From: JABDDM01 sp038240295
GTDB lineage: Bacteria; Bacteroidota; Ignavibacteria; Palsa-1295
Length of the DNA stretch: 11,430 bases
NCBI GenBank assembly: GCA_038240295.1
Contig: JBBSDW010000107.1
Span: forward strand, 1-11,430
Direction of reading: 5' to 3'
Shown here: one piece after another, positions 5,714 through 11,430 of the stretch
Layout: every line of letters starts with the position of its first letter
Numbering within the stretch: the first letter of the stretch is position 1
The notes under the pieces: model-generated
What the model was told of the DNA's origin: nothing
The model's input: the letters and a program-made list of their open reading frames with translations, nothing else
Database searches by the model: none
Translations under genes and position numbers: made by a program

Positions 5714-7927
5714 TTAATGCTGGGCAGGTGCGCCGGTCACGGAAGCCTGCGCAACATGGTTCTTTTCCCAGGCCTGCGTAAGCAGCGCTTCGTTGAGCTG
5801 GCGCTTGTACGTTTTGCGAAGTTCCGTCACCCATTGCGTGCGTAACTCGCTCGCACGATCGTCCTGATACTGACTTGCCACTTCCTGACGAGCCTCGTCG
5901 AAAGTTTTTTCGTGAATCGGATCGCGCTGATTCAGACGAACGATCGAGTATCCACCCTGAAACGAGAACGGCTCTTTGACCTCGCCGGCCACGAATGTAA
6001 ATGCACGGCCCGAGAGTTCATTCTCATCTTTCTGCATCAGGCCCCACCGGCCGGCTTTATCCTTAAAGCCAGGACGCTCGGTATATTTTTTGGCAAGCGT
6101 GTCGAAATTTTCCCCGGAAATGATCCGCTTATAGAGCGACTTGGCCAGTGAATCGGAAGTAACAAAGATCTCCGAAATATCGACGCGCTCCGGCCAGAGG
6201 AATTTCGCATGATGCTGCTGATAGTATTTCAATTCCTGCAGACTGTCGGGCACCACTTTACTCCACACACGCTGATTCTCAAGTTCAAAGAGTATGATCC
6301 CGTTCTTGTAATCCTGCATGATCTGATCGAACTCGGGATATTTCTCGGCAATATTCCGGCTGCCAAGATCGAGCGTGTTGTCGTCGATACGCTTGTTGAT
6401 CAGATCGAGCAACGTATTTCGGGCAAGCGGGGCGCCGGGTTGTGCGTTCAGCGAATCGATCAGCGAATTGATCGTCCATCGATCGCCGCCGAGCGAATAG
6501 ATCACGCGCTGGCGATCGCTCTTGTCGAGCTTTTTGGTCCAGTTCGAATCGAGTGACGTGCGCGAGGAATCGATATGCGCGATAAAGTAATTGATCGTCG
6601 AACTGTCGACCTTCAGATTATACTTCGTCTTCAAGACGGCGAGTTTCTTGTCGCGATCTTCGTTGAAGTAGTAGCGCTTATAAACAGTTTTCAGATTGTC
6701 CTTTTCCTGATCGTATGTTTTGATCGGGATCGTAGCTGTGCGCTTAATGATATGATATCCGATGTTGGTACGAACGATGCCGGAGATCTCGCCATCCTTC
6801 AATGCGTAGGCAGCGTGATCGAACTGGAGCGGTGCGCGGTGATCTTCGCGGTTGATATAACCCATATCCCCGCCGAGTGCAGCTGTTTTCTTGTCTTCGC
6901 TCGACTCGCGAGCAACCTGCTCGAAGTTTGCGCCATTCTTCACTGCGCGGTAGAGGCTATCGATCTTATGATAGTAAGCGGTGGTATCGGTAGTCACGTC
7001 GGGCATCTGCACAAAAATGTGACTTACCTTCACTCCGCCGATCCTCGGGATCCGCTCATAGACTTCAATCACATGGTAACCGAAGCGTGTGCGCACCGGA
7101 TACTTCGTGATCTCGCCGGGCTTGAGTGAATACGCAGCATCTTCGAACGGACGGACGGTCATACCGCCGGTAAAAAAACCAAGATCGCCGCCATTGCGCG
7201 CACTTCCTTTGTCATCGGATCCCTGCCATGATGTATCGGCACCGGCAGCTAACTTTCCTTTGTCGATGAGCGGTTTGTTATTTTCATCGGCGAGCATCGA
7301 TCGATAGCCGGGATTGAGCGTAACGAGTGTCATTGACTCGCCATTGTTCAATCGGTTGATCGCATCCATCGCGCGTTTATACGCACGGAGCGTATCGGCA
7401 GGGTCGTTTTGATTGTGGATCGCAGCGAGAAAATGTCCGGCATGAACTTCAACCATCCGGCGATTATAAAGCTCATGGATCGCCGGATCGGTTACTTCCT
7501 TATCGAGCAGATACGGGCCAGCGAGCATCTGCCGATAGCCTTTGATCTCTGCCACGATCTTCGGATCTTTATCCAAACCTTCCTTCTGAGCGTCTGCAAG
7601 TTTGAGGCGGTAATCGGCATAGACGTTCAAAAATTCTTTGAGAGAATCGAGCGTCGTTGCGTAAGGATCCTTGTCGTTCATCCGCCGGTAAGCCTGTTCG
7701 AACTCCGGCAGCGAAACGGTAGCGACTGTCGACTTGATCACCCACGGTCCTTTTGCCGAAGTAGCAGCTTTCGGCGACTTAACAGCAGGCTTAGCTTCAC
7801 CCGATTTGACCGGATGATGTGCTTGCACGGACGCATCCGCGATCAAGGCAGCGCTCGAACCAAGCAAAAGAACAGAGGTTATGAGAAGAAATGGCTTTAT
7901 AGAAATGCGAAAGTGCTTCACGCTCAT
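5714..7927 (-). CDS. Exported peptidyl-prolyl isomerase with three parvulin modules
   Basis: A 737-residue protein starting at ATG 7927. Residues 10-36 hold a hydrophobic signal segment ending ADASVQA, followed by a Lys/Pro/Ala-rich linker to about 60. Residues 60-155 look like the helical PpiC/SurA N-region. Module 1 (about 160-290) and module 2 (about 300-396) both have 'GGD(L/M)G' and keep both active-site histidines: H165 with H285, and H303 with H392. After a 180-residue insert, module 3 (about 582-666) has E586 and S661 instead, so it is probably a binding rather than catalytic module. A charged helical tail rich in Arg, Lys and Glu follows. The N-terminal segment could be a cleaved signal or a PpiD-like membrane anchor. 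It acts outside the cytoplasmic membrane, assisting folding of exported and outer-membrane proteins. It is followed by a terminator-like hairpin and then a second PPIase gene. No clear ribosome binding site is seen. Confidence 0.9.
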   Translation of the reverse strand: MSVKHFRISIKPFLLITSVLLLGSSAALIADASVQAHHPVKSGEAKPAVKSPKAATSAKGPWVIKSTVATVSLPEFEQAYRRMNDKDPYATTLDSLKEFLNVYADYRLKLADAQKEGLDKDPKIVAEIKGYRQMLAGPYLLDKEVTDPAIHELYNRRMVEVHAGHFLAAIHNQNDPADTLRAYKRAMDAINRLNNGESMTLVTLNPGYRSMLADENNKPLIDKGKLAAGADTSWQGSDDKGSARNGGDLGFFTGGMTVRPFEDAAYSLKPGEITKYPVRTRFGYHVIEVYERIPRIGGVKVSHIFVQMPDVTTDTTAYYHKIDSLYRAVKNGANFEQVARESSEDKKTAALGGDMGYINREDHRAPLQFDHAAYALKDGEISGIVRTNIGYHIIKRTATIPIKTYDQEKDNLKTVYKRYYFNEDRDKKLAVLKTKYNLKVDSSTINYFIAHIDSSRTSLDSNWTKKLDKSDRQRVIYSLGGDRWTINSLIDSLNAQPGAPLARNTLLDLINKRIDDNTLDLGSRNIAEKYPEFDQIMQDYKNGIILFELENQRVWSKVVPDSLQELKYYQQHHAKFLWPERVDISEIFVTSDSLAKSLYKRIISGENFDTLAKKYTERPGFKDKAGRWGLMQKDENELSGRAFTFVAGEVKEPFSFQGGYSIVRLNQRDPIHEKTFDEARQEVASQYQDDRASELRTQWVTELRKTYKRQLNEALLTQAWEKNHVAQASVTGAPAQH

Positions 7928-8265
7928 CGAATGAATTCAGTTAAAACCGTGCAGCCCGGAGCAAATACGCTCCAAAGGCCAAAAGAACGAGGGTGCATTC
8001 GCGAAGAACTTGCCTTCAACGAATGGTACTGCGAACAGGAAACAACGGGTCAAAGAAGCAGCGGCGGCGACCTGGAAATAAACCCCAGCAATCTATCGCC
8101 GGACCTTAAAAAATGCCCCAATTTAACCGTAGGGATCGGGAGTTGGTTCGAAAGTTAAAATCACATTCCTCGCACAATAGCTCGATTTAAGAAAGATATC
8201 GCTCACAATTGCGCTTGCTAAACGTGCCTCTTGCGCGACCCATCAAACGGTCACAAGTGGCTAAC
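7928..8265. other. Intergenic stretch without a gene
   Basis: These 338 bases separate the ABC exporter stop from the start of the three-module PPIase, and must hold the promoter of the folding/peptidase block. I see no minus-strand frame of interest and no clear promoter consensus. A small hairpin, GGAGC (7958-7962) with GCTCC (7969-7973), lies about 30-45 bases upstream of the PPIase ATG and would be in its leader. A plus-strand open frame runs in from the antisense of the PPIase gene and is judged a shadow. Confidence 0.5.
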
Positions 8266-10092
8266 TTACCGATACCCTTGCGCCTGAAGTGAGAACAACT
8301 CGGCATAGGATCCTCCGAGCTTCAGCAACTCATCGTGTGAGCCGATTTCTTTGAGTTCGCCGCGTTCGAGCAGGAGGATGCGGTCGGCCATGCGGACTGT
8401 GGAGAACCGGTGCGAGATGAGAACGGCCGATTTGCCGCTCGTAAGTTCTGCGAAGCGCTGAAATACTTGATACTCGGCGCGGGCATCGAGTGCGGCAGTC
8501 GGTTCGTCGAGGATAAGTAGCTGAGCATCGCGCATGTAAGCACGGGCAAGTGCGACTTTTTGCCACTCGCCTCCTGATAAATCTACGCCATCGTTAAACC
8601 GGCGGCCGAGCGCTTGTTCGTAGGTCGTTGCGAATTTCGCCGCGACGGAATCTGCAAGACTTTGCTCGGCAGCATGGATGATCAACTCGCGCTCCTCTTT
8701 TTTCGAAATGTTTCCGATCGCGATATTTTGCGCCAGCGACATCTGGTAATGTGTAAAATCCTGAAAGATGATGCCGATCTGCAATCGCAGTTCGGCGATG
8801 TCATATTCCCGCAAGTCATAGCCATCGAGGAGTATTCGGCCTTCGGTCGGGTCATAGAGCCGCGCAAGCAATTTCACGAGCGTCGTCTTACCTGCTCCGT
8901 TCTCGCCGACCAAAGCAAGCTTCTCACCCGGCGAGAGGGTGAAGGTCAGATGGCGATTTGCAAAATGCTCTGCGTTCGCATATCTAAATCCAACATCTTC
9001 GAATGCAAAGCCGGTTTGTATCGGCATGGGAAACGGTCGCGGCGTATTAGCGAGAACGATCTGTGGCTTGATATCGAAGAAATCGAAGAAGTCGCGCAGA
9101 TAGATCGCGCCCTGGGATACGCTTGAGAACCGGGTGAGGATCGATTCGAGCAGCGAACGCACCTGGCGAAACGATCCGGCAAGAAACGTCAGGTCGCCGA
9201 TCGTAAGATTGCCGCTGACGGTGCGCAAGATGATCACAACATACGCGACGTAGTATCCAGCACTTCCGATGAGCGCGAAGACAGTCCCCCAGATCGAGCG
9301 GCGGATCGTGAGATCCTTGTTCTCATCGTAAACTTTATTCGAGAGCGCTCGAAACCGATCGATGATAAAACCAGAGAGATCGAAGATCTTGACTTCCTTG
9401 GCCGTCTCGTCGCTGGCACCGATAAAACGAATGTAGTCGAGTTCGCGGCGCTGCGGCGTTTGACCTCGTGTAAGCACGTAGCCTTTGTCGTTAAAATAGG
9501 ACTCGCCGAGAAACGCTGGGATCACTGCTACCAACAAGAGGATCACCAGCCAGGGATTGATCGCAATGAGTCCGACGGCAAGAAATCCCATGGTGATAAG
9601 ATCCTGCACCTGGCCAAGCACTTGTGCAAGAAGCACCGTTCGGCCGGTCGTTTGTTGACGAGCCCGTTCCAGCTTATCGTAGAAAAGCGAGTCTTCGAAT
9701 TGTTCGAGGTCGAGCGTTGCAGCGTGCGTCATGATCTCGATAGAGGTCCGATTCGCAAAGAGATCGCCCAGGAGGCTGTCGAGCAAACTCACAAGTCTGC
9801 CGACGGCATCCGAAACGATCGCAACAAGAAATTCGGCTGCAACAAGCTGCCACAGAAAAGTCGAAGGCCCTGTGTGCGTTCTACTGAGAAGCACGATCTG
9901 GTCAATGATCAGCTTTCCGATATAGAGCATCGAGACTGGTGTCGCCGATCGGAGAAGCCGAAGCAAAACATTCGAAAGCATCAAGCTCGGACTCGTCTTC
10001 CAGACGAGTTTGAAGAAGCGCGGCAAGAGTTGCATTGCCGCGAGTCTGTCCTTGAACTTGACCGGAGGAGCCGCCGAGCGCGATTTACTCAA
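8266..10092 (-). CDS. ABC exporter, fused permease and ATPase
   Basis: A 608-residue half-transporter. Hydrophobic helices span about 35-345 (for example 78-95, 168-196, 270-290) and form an exporter-type membrane domain. The nucleotide-binding domain (about 362-600) has every motif: Walker A GENGAGKTT (396-404), Q-loop Q444, signature LSGGE (505-509), Walker B LLILDEP (525-531) and H-loop H561. It should work as a homodimer or with an unlinked partner, pumping a substrate out of the cytoplasm; the substrate cannot be read from sequence. The general style is that of MsbA/lipid or peptide exporters. The first possible start is TTG 10092, because stops lie immediately upstream; ATG at codon 20 (10035) is the alternative. 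It follows the DUF6941-like gene by 52 bases and no terminator separates them, so co-transcription is likely. No clear terminator follows its stop. Confidence 0.93.
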   Translation of the reverse strand: MSKSRSAAPPVKFKDRLAAMQLLPRFFKLVWKTSPSLMLSNVLLRLLRSATPVSMLYIGKLIIDQIVLLSRTHTGPSTFLWQLVAAEFLVAIVSDAVGRLVSLLDSLLGDLFANRTSIEIMTHAATLDLEQFEDSLFYDKLERARQQTTGRTVLLAQVLGQVQDLITMGFLAVGLIAINPWLVILLLVAVIPAFLGESYFNDKGYVLTRGQTPQRRELDYIRFIGASDETAKEVKIFDLSGFIIDRFRALSNKVYDENKDLTIRRSIWGTVFALIGSAGYYVAYVVIILRTVSGNLTIGDLTFLAGSFRQVRSLLESILTRFSSVSQGAIYLRDFFDFFDIKPQIVLANTPRPFPMPIQTGFAFEDVGFRYANAEHFANRHLTFTLSPGEKLALVGENGAGKTTLVKLLARLYDPTEGRILLDGYDLREYDIAELRLQIGIIFQDFTHYQMSLAQNIAIGNISKKEERELIIHAAEQSLADSVAAKFATTYEQALGRRFNDGVDLSGGEWQKVALARAYMRDAQLLILDEPTAALDARAEYQVFQRFAELTSGKSAVLISHRFSTVRMADRILLLERGELKEIGSHDELLKLGGSYAELFSLQAQGYR

Positions 10093-10144
10093 AGCAGAAG
10101 ATCATTACCCAATGCCGCACTCGCTGGCGAATACGCGGATCAAA

Positions 10145-10540
10145 TCAGTCTTTGATAATAAGGATCGGATACTTTGACTTTGTGATCCATGCGGCGCCTT
10201 CTTTGGCTTGCAAGGCAACATTCACATATCCGAAATCCTCAATGAAGATGTCGGTCATTTTTTTAAACCACAACACCTGTTGCGAGGCAAACTCGATCGA
10301 CCACGTCTCGGTACTCGGATGGACCGTGCCGTCCGGCGAGATGACAGCGATGCGAATCTCCCATGGTGCTTCGTGCTTGTGATCTTCGGAGCGAATGAGC
10401 GCCGCGATAGAGATATCGACCTGCCCCATCATCGGCACTTGTTTCGTATGGAGTTCGAACAGAAGGTCCATTGCATCACAAAGGCCATTTTCCTTCATGA
10501 TGAATTTTTCGCAGCAAAGTAACCAGGAGACTTCAGCCAT
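10145..10540 (-). CDS. Small DUF6941-like protein of unknown function
   Basis: A 131-residue protein from ATG 10540. The opening 'WLLCCEKFIMKENGLCDAMDL' followed by strands such as 'VDISIAALIRS', 'PWEIRIAVISPDG' and the ending 'FGYVNVALQAKEGAAW' match my memory of DUF6941, a small mostly-beta family of unknown role whose members begin with a 'LLCEKv...dG' segment. There is no signal peptide or membrane segment, so it is probably cytoplasmic. It lies 50 bases after the ribosome-rescue gene and 52 bases before the ABC exporter. A possible promoter ends only about 12 bases ahead of its ATG. I do not know its function; the family assignment rests on recalled pattern only and needs a profile search. 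Confidence 0.75.
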   Translation of the reverse strand: MAEVSWLLCCEKFIMKENGLCDAMDLLFELHTKQVPMMGQVDISIAALIRSEDHKHEAPWEIRIAVISPDGTVHPSTETWSIEFASQQVLWFKKMTDIFIEDFGYVNVALQAKEGAAWITKSKYPILIIKD

Positions 10541-10552
10541 GTTGTGAAACGT

Positions 10553-10581
10553 ATTATGCGGTGATGAAAAATCAGTTTGAA
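10553..10581 (-). promoter_or_regulatory. Possible sigma-70-like promoter before the DUF6941-like gene
   Basis: On the minus strand TTCAAA (10581-10576) and CATAAT (10558-10553) are 17 bases apart. The -10 matches TATAAT at five of six positions; the -35 is weaker. Transcription would begin about six bases before ATG 10540, giving an almost leaderless message, in keeping with the absence of a ribosome binding site. If the organism is a Bacteroidota member its promoter consensus would differ, so confidence is low. Confidence 0.3.
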
Positions 10582-10590
10582 GACGAGCGT

Positions 10591-11022
10591 TTAATCGTCC
10601 GTGCGTCTTGTACGCAGTGCTTTGCGCTCGCCGTGCAGTTTCTTTGAACGAAGCCTCGACGCATTTGCTCCCCTGCCGGGCTTTGTTGGTTTGCGTTTCT
10701 TTGGACGTTCGAGTGCCTGCTCGAGCATTGCAATCAGCTTTTCAATCGCATCCTGGCGGTTGCGTAACTGGCTTCGATACGCTTGCGAAGTGACCTGCAG
10801 GTTACCTTCGCTATCGAGTTTGTTCGTTAAGCGAGTGCTCAGCCAGAGTCGATCGGAGTCCGGTATGGAGGGTGACTTCCAAAGATTGAACGAGATCTCG
10901 GCCTGAGTCGAAGTCTTGTTCACATGCTGGCCTCCCGGTCCGCTGGAGCGTACAAACCGAATCTCGATCTCGCTCAGCGGAATCGAAATGCGATGCGAAA
11001 GCACGATGGGGTCAACGATCAT
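10591..11022 (-). CDS. arfB: Peptide chain release factor-like ribosome rescue protein (ArfB type)
   Basis: A 143-residue protein from ATG 11022, close to the ~140 residues of E. coli ArfB (YaeJ). It carries the release-factor catalytic loop 'RSSGPGGQHVNKTSTQAE' with GGQ at 30-32, and lacks the codon-recognition domains of full RF1/RF2. The C-terminal tail (from about residue 108) is strongly basic ('RPKKRKPTKPGRG', 'RLRSKKLHGERKALRTRR') as in ArfB, where it enters the empty mRNA channel of a stalled ribosome. Its role is thus hydrolysis of peptidyl-tRNA on ribosomes stalled without a stop codon. The frame stays open to 11148, but the extra 42 residues overlap an inverted repeat and do not resemble the family, so ATG 11022 is chosen. 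An AGGTG lies 13 bases before the start, rather far for a ribosome binding site. The next gene follows after 50 bases. Confidence 0.92.
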   Translation of the reverse strand: MIVDPIVLSHRISIPLSEIEIRFVRSSGPGGQHVNKTSTQAEISFNLWKSPSIPDSDRLWLSTRLTNKLDSEGNLQVTSQAYRSQLRNRQDAIEKLIAMLEQALERPKKRKPTKPGRGANASRLRSKKLHGERKALRTRRTDD

Positions 11023-11078
11023 GAAGCGAAGAACACACCTGCAGAGGAAAATTCTCCGCACGTACCATAGAGCTTTCG

Positions 11079-11221
11079 ATGGCCGGCCGCGCTGCGGCGA
11101 TCGGTGCCTAAAATTAGCAGTTTCTCCCTCGAGATTTTCGGAAAACAAAACCGTGTGGAGAAAAGCGTCGCCTTCGATTACCCAAATCTCAATCCTTCCA
11201 CACCGCAGCGCGGTCGTCCAT
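11079..11221 (+). repeat. 19-bp inverted repeat enclosing ~105 bases, possible structured RNA or palindromic element
   Basis: The arms 11079-11097 (atggccggccgcgctgcgg) and 11203-11221 (ccgcagcgcggtcgtccat) pair at 17 of 19 positions; one of the two others is a G-U pair if read as plus-strand RNA. Each arm also contains the small hairpin CCGC-agc-GCGG. Inside lies a second perfect stem, TTTCTCC (11121-11127) with GGAGAAA (11157-11163). The left arm lies upstream of the ArfB ATG, in its leader region. Confidence 0.6.
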
Positions 11222-11227
11222 ATTTAG

Positions 11228-11251
11228 CCCCGTGCAGAAGCGCGGGGTTTT
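11228..11251 (+). terminator. Intrinsic-terminator-like hairpin on the plus strand
   Basis: CCCCGTGC (11228-11235) and GCGCGGGG (11240-11247) form an 8-bp stem, with one U-G pair on the plus strand, closed by the tetraloop AGAA and followed directly by TTTT (11248-11251). On the minus strand the stem has an A-C mismatch and no T-run, so the plus strand is favoured. No plus-strand gene precedes it in this window; it follows the inverted repeat at 11079-11221 by six bases. Confidence 0.5.
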
Positions 11252-11430
11252 GCGGCATGTTCGGGAGTCGACGTCTCATCGTAGAAGTCCAAGGCTTTCT
11301 CGTCAGTGTCTAATCCGGGGTGCGGACGCTCGGGGGCAAATGGCCCTAAACACACCGGCCATTGCTCGTAACAACAGGAATTCTTAGACTTTAAAAAACA
11401 CTCTCACGTATCCGACGTAGATCAAAAAGA
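11252..11430. other. Right-edge stretch without a recognisable gene
   Basis: No gene could be supported here. On the minus strand a frame enters from the right edge and ends at 11384 after 14 codons ('LIYVGYVRVFFKV' then stop); its alternating pattern could be the last strand of an outer-membrane barrel, but it is too short to call. A 6-bp inverted repeat ATGGCC/GGCCAT lies at 11340-11345 and 11357-11362. Confidence 0.35.

Noticed and set aside
7409..8158. Plus-strand open frame of 249 codons
   Set aside because: Most of it is antisense to the signal-peptide and N-terminal region of the three-module PPIase, whose domains are unmistakable; the frame has no recognisable domain.
8200..8210. CGCTCACAATT, identical to part of the E. 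coli lac operator on the other strand
   Set aside because: Only half of the operator is present, no LacI-type regulator is nearby, and an 11-base match can arise by chance.
8226..8259. Possible terminator stem after the ABC exporter (GCCTCTTGCG with CACAAGTGGC)
   Set aside because: The pairing has a mismatch and a weak pair, the loop is long and no T-run follows on the minus strand.
11023..11148. N-terminal extension of the ArfB-like protein to an upstream start at 11148
   Set aside because: The extra 42 residues do not resemble the family and cross one arm of an inverted repeat; the start at 11022 gives the usual length.
11384..11428. End of a further minus-strand gene entering at the right edge
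   Set aside because: Only 14 codons are visible, another frame is also open for 12 codons, and nothing supports either as coding.

Overview
The window holds eight protein-coding genes, all on the minus strand. Coding density is high, and there are two larger gene-free stretches (7928-8265 and 11023-11430). No rRNA, tRNA, CRISPR array, transposase or phage gene was seen. Several starts are GTG or TTG, Shine-Dalgarno sequences are mostly absent, and the gene content (tandem parvulin-type PPIases followed by M16 peptidases) suggests a Gram-negative bacterium of the Bacteroidota/Chlorobi/Kapabacteria neighbourhood. That placement is inference from style, not from a marker gene.

In the direction of transcription (right to left), the first block is a class I release-factor-like ribosome rescue protein (ArfB type, 11022-10591), a small DUF6941-like protein (10540-10145) and a fused permease-ATPase ABC exporter (10092-8266). 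The spacers are about 50 bases, so the three may be co-transcribed, although a possible promoter sits just before the DUF6941-like gene.

After a 338-base gap comes an envelope protein-folding and proteolysis block. It has an exported PPIase with three parvulin modules (7927-5714), a strong hairpin, an exported SurA-like protein with two parvulin modules (5628-4273), and three M16 zinc-peptidase family proteins (4264-2963, 2764-1349, 1341 to beyond the left edge). The first two M16 proteins carry the HxxEH zinc site but lack the Arg/Tyr substrate-binding pair. The third has lost the zinc histidines but keeps the Arg/Tyr pair. That is the pattern expected of complementary subunits of an M16B heterodimer, here with two alternative catalytic partners. 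The likely joint role is folding and turnover of exported or membrane proteins, with one caveat: the PPIases have signal peptides and the M16 proteins show none.

Two non-coding structures stand out. One is a 13-bp tandem repeat inside a larger GC-rich palindrome between the two catalytic M16 genes (2803-2867). The other is a strong 19-bp inverted repeat followed by an intrinsic-terminator-like hairpin on the plus strand near the right edge (11079-11251), which could be a structured RNA or a dispersed palindromic element.
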